Part shown: piece by piece, positions 22,851 through 36,202 of the stretch
Numbering within the stretch: the stretch's first letter is position 1
Layout: every line of letters starts with the position of its first letter
Source of the DNA: Thuidium tamariscinum
Taxonomy: Eukaryota > Streptophyta > Bryopsida > Hypnales > Thuidiaceae
Direction: 5' to 3'
Assembly (NCBI GenBank): GCA_947034885.2
Contig: OX344750.2
Coordinates: 17,106,053-17,170,052 of the forward strand
DNA: 64,000 nt
Notes under the pieces: model-generated
What the model saw: only the letters and a program-made list of their open reading frames with translations
What the model was told of the DNA's origin: nothing
The model's database searches: none
Made by a program: the position numbers and the translations under genes

Positions 22851-25650
22851 ATCACCCATTATTTTGTAATCAAGATTCTAGTATAGTTACAACATGTGAT
22901 AACAACAAATAAATCTTTCAATTTGTTCCGTTTCAAAAAAAAACTAAAATTATAAATGGAATATGATTTGAACTTGTCAGACTCTAGGTTTTAGTATTAA
23001 CCTCTAAAGTGTTCTGATATTTATATTTCCTCTGTCCCACTAATAACCTCCAAAAATATTTACCTTAGTGGATTAACTATATTTTCAATCATAGTGCCAT
23101 CAATACATACTTTTGAGAATGAGTAACCTATCCCTTAGGTTCATGCAAAATCTTCAAGTTTAAGCACTACAATTTAGGCGACTAGAAGTCATATGGAAAG
23201 TATGATATTTGAGCACATTTTGTGAATGTTGTGGGATTTTTGGTTTCAAATGATTTTAAAGGTGGTCACAACAATGGGATTCTATATACATGTTGTCCAA
23301 CCTAAATATCCGCAATATGGAAACCTAATCCACTTTATGATCAAAGATTTGATAGCTTTGAATTAGTCACTAAATGTATTGTCAACACACGGTGCTTCAT
23401 ATGGGCAAGGCCAAGCTAGCAAGAGTAGAGGAATGTTCCTAAGTTGTTTAACTAGCCCTCACAAAGTCATTGAATACAACTAATACTTACTATATGGTTA
23501 AAATCAAGAAATGGAGCTTCTTGGTGGGACATAAATTCTATTTGATTTGAAAGGTTTTAGTAGGATGAAGGATATACCCATCAAAAGTTACAAAAAGATC
23601 TTATCTTGGAGGCCAAGTAGCCCAAAAAATCACTTTTTCTTAACCAACTTTTCCTATGTGTCTCTAGATTCACGTATTTGAAAAGCTTTGAATCATTCTA
23701 ATATAGTTATTGAAATGAAAGTCATGAGGAATTTTATATTATAGATTGTTATGGATCTCTTTCAAAAAATAAAGTTAGAAATTCATTACTTATTTTGATT
23801 TTCAATATTCTTGAAAAATAATAGACATTTTACATAAAAGCTTCCTATTACAACATTAGTATCATTGGATTGATGAGTTCAAATCTATTTGTAGGATATT
23901 GACAATATAGTATTTTCCAACAATTTTTACTTGCTATTGTTTAGTATTTTTTGCAAGAATGAGTATGAAGGATTTATTTGGCCTTTTTATATGCATTCAA
24001 AACTTATTTCCCCAAGATCATGTCTTTTACAACAAATTTTTGACATACTTGTTTTCCTATTAAAAAATTGTACAATAAAAACTTATAATATGGAAGAATT
24101 GACAAAAACTTGTGTCTTCTCTTTGATAGCTAAGATTGTGCAATCTGCATGGGCAAATCTTCCAACAAAAAGTCCATTTCATTCTATAATATTTTTGTAA
24201 AACTTTCTACAATTAAGTTGTTTTCTTAAAACCTTCTTTTTTTTCATTTTTTTTCAACACACTTGAAAAATTGCAACTTTAGAGAACTTTCTAGGATAGT
24301 TTAGTCACATAACTTTGACTCACATCACTTTTACTTGAGGAAATAGTAATCCAAAAGCACACCTTCACAAAATTATCTCAAAATTTTTTTACCATATGTG
24401 TATACTTCAATGAATAGCATCATAGAATAAACATAATTTCCTAGTCATTCTACGATTATAATTTAATAGTTCAGATTCAATAGACATTAGAAATGCTCCC
24501 AAAGTTCAAATTGTAATTCTTAGAATTAGAGATCAAAGTTCAAATTAGAATAAATCATCTTCATTTTATGTATCGGGCTCAAATTCAATAAAAATCAATT
24601 TTATTGAGAAATTCTAGACCTAGGGCAAGAAGCAATAATTTCCCCAAATACACTAAAATAGCATACTTTGTGATTCATTTTTCCATAAGGAAGGATTTGA
24701 GGCCTCCAAAAGCTTGTTTTGGGACTGTTTTCAAAATTATTCCCATAATTGATGGCTGCTATCAGCCAACAATTACTAAATGATATAAAATAAAAATAAA
24801 AATTTTGATCTTGAAATCTGAAAAAAAATCCAAAAAAAAACACCGACTTGGCACTCTCTTGACCGCATTAGATTGGAGTTCCCACAGTCTAGGAACTTAT
24901 AGTCTTCCAAAGGTCTTAATATAGGTTGTATGACTATCTTGTTTTGTTTGTTACATTGAGATCTCCTAGACTATGTGTCCCCAAATCATGCTCTTGATAT
25001 CATTGGAAAGCTCTCGACAAGGACGGGTGCATGAACTTTGATTTGTAGCATTCTAACATATGATGTGAAAGTTATTGAATTTCAAAGTTTTTATGGATTA
25101 AAAAACTAGAAAATTACTTTTATTTTGATTTTGGAATAGTCTCAGTCACACTTACATGAAGAAAAACACTTGAAAGGCCACAAACCCAATTGCATGCTCT
25201 TCACAATCAAACCATAAAAGGTCAAAGAGAAAAAATTGGATAAAAGAATGCCTCCAAAATCATTTGATTGTCATCCGAACATCAAGAATTGGCACCAGCA
25301 TCCCTCCAGGAATCTTCTAGCATTTCAAGTTCCAGAATGAAATTCACCGTAGTTTTCAAATCGTCACAAAAATTGGATGGAAACTATGACTCACAGTAGG
25401 CCTGTGATTTCATCTTCAAAATGAATATGCCAGATAGGAATTGAAATACTAGTACATAATGATAGGCCGGTGCTAACAGACAATGAAAGTAGTACCCCAT
25501 AATCTCAAAGCAATATTGATAAGATTGGAAGCCTCTATTCGCAAGTTTAAAAATGAAGTTAGGCAGGCATTGTCAATCTTTATTCTAAGGTTTGTTGTCC
25601 ACCAGTTGGATTGTCTGGAGAGGAAGCCCCAGACACGATAATAATAATTC
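22851..25650. other. AT-rich intergenic DNA, no gene seen
   Basis: Short chance frames only. A single Stowaway-like end (TTTCCTCTGTCCCAC near 23027) has no visible partner. Around 24680-24900 fragments resemble the MITE at 43091-43380 (AAGGAAGGATTTGAGG; GTTCCCACAG). The last part approaches the 3' end of the ubiquitin-protease gene. Confidence 0.45.
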
Positions 25651-25983
25651 TATATAATAATTCTATCTGCAAACAACGCACAGGCTGCAACAACAACCTG
25701 GTTCACCAAATCCTCAGTTGCTCACGTGTCTCAGTTATCGCTTACAAAAGCGGAGACGGTTTAGAATCACACTATGTAGGGTCTGGATGAATTTTGTTGA
25801 ACTAGTCTGGTTACGGAACCACAGGTCCTAAACCGTAAACCGTAACCGTTTTCGATTGCTTCCTCATTCTGAAAGCAATTCTGCAACAAGAAAAATCATT
25901 CCAACCACCTACACTAAAAAAGCCACTGAACCTCGCAACCTAAGAATGGTAGGACAGTTGACATTCGATAGATCTCCGCATCA

Positions 25984-28900
25984 TCAGTCATTAACATTTT
26001 GATGACTCCTGACTTCAGGTTGAAGCCGCTGTTTAGAGCTGTTAGCAATAACTTGGAATGGATTGACCTCAAAGCCTGTTATCTTTTCTTTGTTACGCAC
26101 CTTCTTCACTTTGCCTCGATCGTATTCCTCATCCCTGCAATACAACAGCGCACTTAAAACCTTAGCATGACTGAAAATAGAAGTTGGAACATACATATGT
26201 TCCAAAGTCCTACCACCGGCAGAGACAAATCCATTTCTTGCACCCTCATAACCAGATATATGTTATATCTATTAACCTCCACGTTCCCAAGCCAAAAATA
26301 GGAAATTCAATTTGGAAGCTGATAGTGAAAAGCCGACATGTTTCTGTCGAAAATAATGTAGGATATGATTCATCTTTCTATAGGTCCAATTCGTTACCTC
26401 CCTTGAAGCTTCCTAAATGATTTATTCCCACTCCTACAGATATCGAAGCGCCCACGTTTGGCCATTTGGGCACTTTTTTAACACAAAAATGAAACGAGCA
26501 ACAAAGCATGGAGACACACCATGAATCCCGTACAGGTACCACAGTCTTGTGCGTGCGCAAGAGTCTATCAACGTCCTTAATAAACCCGTTTCCATTCGCC
26601 TCCACCTCATCCCATCGAGGAACTGCACAAGCAATTTGAAACAACTGAGACTAGTTCAATTTGAACTAAACATGACATTAGAAGATTAAAAAAAATAGAT
26701 AGCAACCGGATTATAAGTGACAACGAAAACGTAATATCTTAGTGCAGAGAACATGTAATATAGTACTACAGTGGGGTGGTGGTTACTAAAAAGTTACCTT
26801 CAAAGCTATACAATCCATTTGACTGCGAATGAGATGAACTCTTTGGTGCGATTACAGCAGCCTTCGTACACCTGTGCAAGTCTACATCTTTTTCAGCGAT
26901 CCTCAAACCGTGGCTACTTTCTGGTTGCTTGAGCACATCAGCAAAACCATTCACTGCTCCATTACTACTACCATTTGCACAAGCCCCATTTTCTGTATGC
27001 CCAACTGACCCGATCAAACTACAAGCCCCATTCTGCACCACACCATCTATGGCACTGGAAACCAACTCTCCAGCTTGACAAGCTCCATTCGACTGCAATC
27101 TCTCCCTCAACACGATGATGTGTTCAGATTCAGGCCCATCACCGCTGCAAGACTCCTCCTGATCATTTCTTAATTTTTGCTTCTTGGCCAAGCCTGAAAA
27201 ACCTTCCACAGCACAGCAAAGCCTCTTCAAGGTCTTCCCACACTGAGAGCCAACACCATTCGTCGTCTCTTCATTCTCGAGCTGACACTGACCTTTCCTA
27301 CAAGCAGATCGTTTCCGGTCTCTTTGTCTAAGATGAGACCTGGCCATAAAGTACCGCCGGGTATGCGGCATGACATACAAGAGTCGCATGTAGCTTTGAG
27401 GTGTATTGCTAAAATGCTTATGATACTCGTCCCAGTCTGTGTCATCTTCGTCGTCATCTTCACCACTGGTACTGCAATCCTCTTCGACATTTAAATTCAA
27501 TTTCTTGACTGCATCAGCCTTCACAGTAGCAGCAGTTGAGGTTGCTGGACTCTCAGAGGATAAATCAGATCTCATGCTTGTGGTATCAGTCGCTGAAATC
27601 TCTGTGATACCTGGCAAAGACTTTTCAACTTCGGGTTCAATTCCATTTTCAACAATTGCCCCATTGGCAGGAGACTTGCATTCACCGTTCTCGACCTTCA
27701 ATTTTACACCCACCGACACACCGTTCGTCGCATGTACTGGGCCATCGGTTTCTCCAGTCCGATTGCTTGCACCACCCAATGTATCAATCGTGTCGTTTCT
27801 TGAAGTGCTCTGATAACAGAATAAGAAGTTTTGAAATTGTCAGTGTTGTACGACTAAACTGATTTCTGAACATCAAAAGGAACGGGAAAACAATACGTGG
27901 ACAGTGGATATAACTTTCACGATTCTATGCATTCGTAGCCTACTACCTGAGAATTACCCGCAGGTCTCACAGGCAGGCTATTGTTTGATTTGGCTGCAGT
28001 CGCTGCACTTTGCGACGTCTGCACATTAGTGACTCGACAGCCATTGTGGTCGAGATCATCAGCGCTAGAAGAGTCATCTGCAGTCTCACCAGCGCCATCT
28101 GACAAAAGCTTCTTAAATGCCGGTAGAGAATTGCGTAACAATTGCTCCGTCCCGGCAGATGATTGAGTCACCGAATCCTTAATGTAAAAGAGAATGTACG
28201 CTTTCTGATCCAGTACGGATTTCTCACTCACTTGCCTCACCTGAAAAACACCACCAGTTGCATTGAAATTCTTTCCAAGCTTAGAATCACGACTAAAACT
28301 GTACATAATTGGTAAACATACAGCATGGTAAAACGCTATGAATGAATTTTCTTCAAACAATATAGTCTGAACATAGTCTGAACATAGTCTTCAGAGAAAT
28401 CTACCCGACTGTCATCCAACGCATGCCACATGTCACCCTTGGTTCGCACAAAGCAGTAATAATGCCCCGAATGTGTGGACCAACCAGCATGCACCAGAAC
28501 CGCATAGAGAGAGTACTTCGCATCAGTAACCTGCACCACACAATAAGCTTAGAAGGAAAGGACAGGATACTAAAACCATAGGAGCATGCCACAGAGCTAT
28601 AGAGTGATCTCTAAAAATAACACTCCTACATGTAATCCAATGCATATAGAGACACAGAGAGTATCATCTACCAAACAAAGCAAACGTGAATCAAATGGAG
28701 AACACACCTGTGGGTTGCTGATGTACGGTTTCATATCCAAGGTGCGCCCAAATTCAATCTTCTTGTCAATCTTCCCACCGGAATTGCCAGTCCCACTAAA
28801 TCGCTTGAACTGGATAGTGAGAATATTGGGTGACTTATCAATGGTGAACTGCTTCAAGGCACGGACTTTCTTGCGGCAATGGCCGCAATGATATTTGTTA

Positions 28901-31071
28901 TCGCCTTCCAAGGCTTCCACAGCAGTAAAGCGGTTCAAGGCTTTAGTGAGAGAATCCGCTCGCACAATCTCCAAGCTTAAATCAAGCAAAGGATCGTACG
29001 TGTTTGAGCAGGTCGAGCACACAGTACATTTGACCTGAAATGAACCCGCTCTATTGGTCAAATCGACAGTTGCCCTTAAAATAACATCACCCAATGAAAT
29101 GCACATAGTAACTCCACTTGCGCGAAGATCTCCCAAAACCTAAACATACGAAATACACTCAACCTTCTCGTTGCACTGCGTCGGAGGGCCCTACGGGCTT
29201 CAAAACGCAATCTGACGAGTGGAAGTCGTACCACAGAACATGATAGTTTCTCAGGATATTCAAGGAATGAGCAGTTTGAAAAGAATCAAGTGCTGCTAAT
29301 ACGATAGATTCTCAAAACATACATGAAACGAGAAACTGAGAGCGCAATTTGAGAGGCTTGATTGTAATAACATGATCGATTCTCACGCTACAGAGGGAAT
29401 GCGGAATTACAAAAACAAGCAATTCGAGAGGGGTTTAAGTATAGGCAACATGATAGATTCTGAGGTTACACAAGGAATGAACACACGCGAAAGGTACACT
29501 GACAAACATGTGAAAGTAGAGAGGGGATTGAGAGTACAACAAAGGGTAGAAGCACCTACTTGACTCCGCAAGCGACCTCCGAAAATCTTGTGTATGAGAG
29601 ATCGTTCTTGCGAGACCGAGGAATTCGATTTAACTCCCGGAGGCAGGCAGCAGTTGTGCAACCCCTCAATGAGACACCGCAAATACTCATGGGCATCCTC
29701 CTGCCTCCACATTCGGAAGCTCTTGGAGATGCATCGCAAGTTCTTCACGAGGTTGGATGGCGACACCGCCCCTCCTGAGGCGGCCAAAGCCTGGCGGACG
29801 TGCTCTTGCAAGGCGCACATCGCACAAAATCCTGCAGCACGACCTTTGAGGCAATTCCGGCGACTGAGAGTCAATACCAAACCTTTCAAACCAGAATGCA
29901 CCAGAAAAATAAACTCTGTTCAGATTACAAACGTCACGCCTTCCCCACAACTTCACCACGGGAATTAACCCAGCACATCAAAAGTAACCCAACCCCACTC
30001 CACATCTCGACGTTAACAATTTCACGACTATCAACTACTTTAACACCACACAACCTCAAGTATTTCAAAACTCACTCCATATTGATCTCAAACGACTCGG
30101 AACTTCAGCAACATCACATAACCTCAAGTATTTCCAAATCACTAATACTTCGAAACCTCAATATATCATAAGTAAAGGATTAGCAGCTCACATATCGTTT
30201 TATGTTGCCCGCTGTCAAGGTACCCAGCTAACGGCGGAGTGTACGTCAAACACTGCAACACCGAATTCAAAAAGCAAGTGTTGCCCAAGTTCGACAACCC
30301 CGCTCCCTGCACGCAACCAAGATAAAACACCAAACAAATCAAGCCCCCAAACGACTTCTCACCAAGCTCACAACGACTCAAAACTCGATTCTCACAAAAT
30401 TTCACAAACAAATTACGACGTCTCAAAAGTCCGTTCTTCCGAAACTCAAAATACTCACAACGGCATAGAACTCCATCCCACCAGAATTCATAGCCCCCTC
30501 GCAACGACTCAAACTCTACTCTCACCAGAACTCACGACCACTCACAACGGCCCAAACTCCATTCTTCCGAAATTCGCAAGACTCACAGCTTATCAACTTT
30601 CACAACCACGAAAATGCTGACGACATTGCTGTGGGGATGGATCTAAGCACGTACGATTCGGGAAGCCGGGGTCCAGGAGAGAGGCTCGTGGGCAGGTGAA
30701 GAGCCCCCTGCGGCGCTGCCCGAGCTAGGGCCGGCGCGCGGATGGTGTACGCCCTTGCCGGCCATGACTAAATTCGAATTCAGTGGTTTAAGACTCGAAG
30801 GCGACAAGGCGTGCTGTTGTGAGCTTGGTGTGGCAGCCATGAGCGCGGGTCGGAAATTCACACGCCGAGGGGGAGGGCCGGCGCTCGGCAGCCACGACGC
30901 ACCTCTCTGCACCCCAGAAGCGTCGGCTCCTCCTGCTGCTGCTCTTGCTGCACCTATAGCCTTTGATGGCCCTGCCTTTGCAACCATCCGCTTGCTGAAT
31001 CCGGGCATCAAGGCTGTTGCTGTTGTTGCAGCAGGAGCGCCGTGCTCCACCTCCATCGCCGCCGCCCCCAT
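25984..31071 (-). CDS. UBP23: Ubiquitin-specific protease, UBP23/USP36 type
   Basis: Exons in transcript order: 31071-30655, 30306-30192, 29843-29560, 29034-28708, 28530-28405, 28240-27947, 27809-26798, 26622-26520, 26134-25984; all GT-AG, phases close to 943 codons. The predicted protein is a cysteine deubiquitinase. Cys box: [18 protein letters not shown], nucleophile Cys150. A zinc ribbon is formed by CxxC pairs at 275/278 and 322/325. His box: [15 protein letters not shown], general base His404. The acidic residue is probably Asp420 in WHALDDSR. The domain closes with [16 protein letters not shown]. After a long disordered acidic/Ser-rich stretch (~425-855), the C terminus has [15 protein letters not shown], matching the basic tail of animal USP36, a nucleolar enzyme. 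The N-terminal ~139 residues are Ala/Pro/Ser-rich. Nuclear or nucleolar location is inferred. The start is the first true ATG of exon 1; codons farther upstream are non-ATG. Confidence 0.92.
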
Positions 31072-31253
31072 CGATCGGTGCGTCGCGACGGGTCGAGTCG
31101 AGGGGCGACCAATTTCACAAGAGAAGAACAAAGCCACACTACGCGTGCGCGCGCGGGCTGGCGCTCAAAGGGCGCGTCCTTCACCAACCGCTAGGAAGTC
31201 TAGCAGGGCAGGGCTGCAGGGGACGACCGCGACGGACGCGTCGCCAAAACCCC

Positions 31254-31262
31254 AAACCCTAA
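31254..31262 (+). promoter_or_regulatory. telo box AAACCCTAA upstream of the UBP gene
   Basis: Exact AAACCCTAA on the + strand, about 185 bp upstream of the start codon of the minus-strand gene, in a CpG-rich segment (about 31072-31430) that probably holds its promoter and 5' UTR. Confidence 0.45.
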
Positions 31263-31429
31263 TGCCACGGGAGAGCAACAGGGGCTGAGACTAGTGTGAA
31301 CAGGGAACAGGGGAGGGGGGACGATCGTGGCCGTTGAGAGATTTCGTGCATCGGCGGGGTTCAATTGGTGTCTGAGGTGGCGGGAGCTGAGGTGGCAGTC
31401 TGGATCCTGAACGGATGAATGAGACTACT

Positions 31430-32753
31430 TACAGTGGAAACACCCAAAACCGTGCAAATAAGGAATTCAGCATAGTTGGAGGCAGTGTTTTCTAAAAATG
31501 AAAATTTTCTAGCATTAGAGAGTGAAAATCATGAATATTAAAAAAAAAGATTTTTCTGATACAGTATGCAATTTATACAAATTTTCAAAGTGTTGGGTCC
31601 CTAAAACACATCGTCCGGTAGGTGCCCCTAAAACTAAACCCTGTGAAAATCAGCACTCAACCAACCAGATTCTCCTATGTGTTCTTCAACTGTGACAGCT
31701 AATTATAATGATACATGTGGCGAACACATTAAGGAAAGTCTACTGACACAGTTGGATGAATCTATGGTCCATTCCAAGGAACAAATGCGGGAATGAATGT
31801 TTTGCCCTTAAAAGCCTTGAATGGGCCTTCTAGAGATTAAAAACATGATTGCTTTTGAAGTGTTATAGGTCTAAATGTCATTAACAAATGAAAATCTCAA
31901 TCTTACAATCTTATAGGGTATGTGTTATAGAGGACATGAACAAAATTTGGACTCACTTGGTCGCTTAGATTGAGAGATTATAATGTTTCAGTGTTGATAA
32001 AGGATGCTCAAATTTTCTTACAAAAATATTTGGAGGTTAAATTTGATTTCTAAACCTACTCAAATGAAAAAACTTTGGACAATTTAAAATAAGAATATGA
32101 ACACATTGGTGGAAAAAAATCATACAAATGACTCATTGTATCTGCAAAATGGCTTTAAAATGTCAAAAGATAATTGCAAAAAATACATCTAGGGTTGAAA
32201 CTCCTTCTGCCAAAATGATTCCTAGTCATTCCTAACTTCTTGGACTAATATGAAATTTATCTACACAAACTAGTATGTGCAACTTTCCCAAATTTTTTTT
32301 TATTGAAAACGGACACCGTATGAAGAAGAAATAAGTCACCTAAGTTCATTGTAATTCAAAAATGTGTGGTTTTTGAACTTCAAATTTCTCCCAAACATTC
32401 AAAACAACTTGGATTGATATGAAAATTTGACCACAATAACTAGATTTCTAGAAGAACATAGTCCAATATATTTTCTTGAAAACAAACATTGAATGAAGGA
32501 GATACAAGCCCCCAAAGTTGTAGCCATCAACTATAGTTTGGTGAACTCAAATTGAACTTGTGAACTGTGATTGGCTCCTAAAGTATCATTACATCTTGGA
32601 TTGGCCTAAAATATTTATTGTACAAACTAGAAGAGAGAGTGCAAATTTTCTTGTACATTTTATTGAACTTAAATATCAAATGCAAAAGTTGCAACACTTT
32701 GAATTGGACTTTTAAACTATGAGGATACTTTTGGTCCCCTGGGATATTTTAGG
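31430..32753. other. AT-rich intergenic DNA, no gene seen
   Basis: GC drops sharply at about 31430. No gene, RNA gene or terminal-repeat element identified. Confidence 0.5.
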
Positions 32754-32950
32754 GTTAACCCAATATCAACCATTGATTTGATACCATCAAAGTGTAGGAC
32801 CCTCATTGATTTTAGAATGAAAATTTATGACAATATTACATACTTTAATTTTATAGATTGTACTTTGGTCATAGATTTTCATTCTAGAATCAACGACGAT
32901 CCTATATTTGGATGATATTAGATTAGCTATTGGTATTGAATTAAGCTACC
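32754..32950. mobile_element. Degenerate ~200-bp palindromic MITE
   Basis: The segment folds on itself about a centre near 32850: CATTGATTTTAGAATGAAAA near 32804 is mirrored by TTTTCATTCTAGAATCAACG near 32876, and GATACCATC by GATGATATT. The outermost ends (GGTTAACCCAATATCAA and TTGGTATTGAATTAAGC) still pair loosely. No target duplication is clear, so the boundaries are approximate. Confidence 0.6.
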
Positions 32951-35900
32951 TTATTTGTAGATTAGTTTGAATACTTATCACCAAAAAGGGTTCTAATTTT
33001 AGAATTCAAAGAGTATAACAAGTTAGTTTTTAACCCTTAAGATTTATAATTATGTTTTCACCCAAACTACTCTAAAATTTCTATTTCTAACGAAAGCACC
33101 AAATTTTAGAAAAAATATTTTCAGACACATCTAATAGAATAATCTTGTAATACAATCATTTGGTTTGAGATAATGTAGAATTTTTCTTTTTAATTTTGCT
33201 ATGACTATTGCAAAATACTAACATTTGAATTGACAAAATTATTTTCTTTGGCCCTATGTAAAATCCTTAAGAAAATCCTAAACCTTGTAAAGGCCATCAA
33301 ACTATTACTATAGTGGTGTAGAACAAAAAATTAAAAAACTAAAAAAATTTAATTTTAAAATAGTCTTTTTTGATGAGGTAGCTACTAACACTACTGTTAC
33401 CATATGAGATTTGCAATTTCAAAAATATTTTTTTAATTAAAAAAATAGAATACATATTTTGAAATTTTTGAAAATTAAATAATTAAATAATAATTTTAAG
33501 ATTAAATAACTAATTTCTTTTTGAATTTTTTCTACAATTATACTACAACCAAAAATCAAACTACAAATAATAATCCTCAAAGAGGTTAAATTTTTTCCTA
33601 ATACAAGTGCCTATTGTAACTATACTTCATAAAATCACATTTTTATAAAAAAAATGTTTAAAATGGAAGTGCTTCATTGAATTCATTCTTCAAGTGAAGT
33701 TTGCCATATACTTGAGACATTTCAAATCACTTTGGAATTGTACAATATACTTAGGGAAAAAAATAATAAGTTGAAAGAAGTATAGAATGATTCAAAATGT
33801 TAAATTGTTAATAATATAAAATTTTATTAGAAAGACACATATTTCTTACTTAAAATTTTATCTCTAGGACTATGCTTAAAACACCCCTTTCTCTTGTAGT
33901 AAAAGCATTTGATGTATGTAATGTAGATTTAGAAAATCAATTTCACATTTTCTTTATATAAAATTGATTTTTAAAGAATTTTTCTTAAGTGCTTGGACTA
34001 CTCACTAAGCAATAAAAACTATATATCATTCAATAACTTTTCAACCTCATAGTCAAAAGTTATGAAAATTGTTGGGCCTTTTTCTCTAAGCAACCTAGAA
34101 CCTCAAATCTTACATATTTAAATTGAAAGATTGCATTGTTTGACTACTATAGGTTTTTCAATAGTACAATCAAATCATTTGTCCATTTCTTTACAACTCC
34201 AAGTTTGTCCTCTGTACTACCATTTCATAAAATTGCTTTTGGTAGATTTCATTTTCAATAAAAGTTTGATTGGAATAAATTTAGAATGGTCTAGATTTTT
34301 GTAAATATGTGTTGGTTGTTTAGAGATTGAATACATTAGACACATGTTGTTTGAAAATTTCAAAGAAAAAAAATTCCACTTATCAAGAGATGTCCAAAAT
34401 TACTATATTGCTAAATATATAGTTTAGGGCTTTAAGATTAATTTTCAATAAGTTTTCATATCAATGGAAAATTTTCAAATCCAACATTTTAGATTCTATA
34501 AAGAATAAAAAATCTTGTCATAATACTTTCTTTGTTTTTTGGATATAGTAGCTCAATAAATTTTACAAACTTTTGGACATACTTCAAATTTTGCCTAGAC
34601 ATTGATTGAAATGTAGAGTATGAGGTAGGGACATCAAGAATTGCCACTTCTTTTTTATTATGTACCATTTTATTTACTAAATTGTTCAAATTTTTTATTT
34701 ATTGCTTGCAATCATAAGGAAATTATTTTTGAGGCAATAACAAATGGACCATTTGATTGCCTTCCACAAAATTAATAAGATTTTCTTCTTCTTTGGTAAA
34801 TGTTCTAAAGTCATTTATTAAGTGGTAAGTGCATATTGATTTAGGAAATGTAATTGGTATGAGCCTTTGAGAAAAGAGCACCATTGAGGGCAAGATTAAC
34901 TTGTTTCAAGGTTATTTGCTAGCTAATTCCCTATAGTGTCAGAAAATTACGAAGTAGCCTTGATGGCTGAATTTTTCAAATTTTTGAAAAAAAAATTAAA
35001 AACTCTTTTGTTCTAAAATTTTTATAAAGTGTTAAGAAACCTAATTTAATTTAATATAAGAAATCTAGTAATATTATTTTTAAAATATTTTTTAATATTT
35101 TTTAATAATTTTAAATTTTAACATGGTAGTCTCTCAACCATGTGAAATCTTGATGTGGCACATTCCTACACCTTTAAAACTCAAAAATACTCATAGTCAT
35201 AGTCTTCCATTGCCCTCAAATCTCTTCTAATGCTTTTGGCCACTAATGTTTTTGGATGCCACTATCTTAATTATTGTGATGAAGGGTCCAAATTGTTTCA
35301 TGATGAAGTGACATTTTTTTGGCCCTTAGTATTTTTGGATGTCCCTACTTTAAAGCAATGCAAATTGCAAAAATTATGACCTAATGAAGTGACGCTTGGT
35401 GGCATGTGACATTATTAAATGTCTCTAATTTAATGCCAAAAAAAATATAAATAAAAATGATACAAATTTGTGACGTGATGAAGTGACACTTTGTGACCCC
35501 TTATATTTGTGAATGTACCTACCTTATAATGTAGTGAAAGTTTCTAATTTGTTACTTGAATGTATATTCAAATAAAAAATGTCAAGTCAACTTTGAATAA
35601 TTTATAATAAAATTAATAATCTTTAAATATATTTATATCATTTATCTATAATAATACTAAATTTTCAATTCAATTAAAAATAAAATAAAATAAAAACAAC
35701 TATTAAATTTTTTCATTCATAACCTACTATTCAAAATTTTGAGTTATGAAGTGCTTGAACTAAGATCAATCGTAATAAATCATAAAAAATAAAAGACTTA
35801 ATTGATACATGTGATTTTTTTTCAGTCCATTGATATGTAATTAGGTATTATAGAAATAGTTTGTTACTTTTAATCAAAAATGAAATACAAATGAAAAAAA

Positions 35901-36201
35901 ATTTATCTCTAGGAAAAAAATTCATTAAAGATTGTTATAAGTCAATAATATTTTTTAGCCAATTTCAAGCAAAAATTTAAAAAATTGCCAAACGTGCACC
36001 TAGTTCTGATAAATTATATTTAAAAAATATTCAATAAGATGTTATCACTATACAAAATGTTCTAGGTAAAAAATTTAAAGAAAATTAAGCAAATAATACT
36101 TAGAAATTGATGTTATGCCTTAATCAAGTAAATTGAAATTAAGTAATGGTGAAATTTATTATGTTTTGAACCAAATATAAATCTTTAACATGTAAAAGTT
36201 G
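32951..36201. other. AT-rich intergenic DNA, no gene seen
   Basis: Extreme AT content, with chance open frames only. Contains a short hairpin at 35121-35143 related to the 33-bp family. Phrases such as TGATGAAGTGACACTT(T)G recur near 35300-35500, suggesting a decayed tandem repeat. Confidence 0.45.
35121..35143. repeat. Short hairpin related to the 33-bp family
   Basis: ACATGG ... CCATGT around a loop with AGTCTCTCA, close to the loop of the copies at 1345 and 22398. TGATGTGGCAC follows 10 bases later, as if part of another arm. Weak but consistent with the family. Confidence 0.35.
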
Positions 36202-36202
36202 T

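Noticed and set aside
23027..23041. Single Stowaway-like end TTTCCTCTGTCCCAC
   Set aside because: No inverted partner or TA-flanked second end found within a few hundred bases.
30755..31288. 177-codon + strand open frame over the first exon of the ubiquitin protease
   Set aside because: It is antisense to a GC-rich Ala/Pro coding exon whose minus-strand reading joins in phase to the catalytic exons. Composition explains the open frame.
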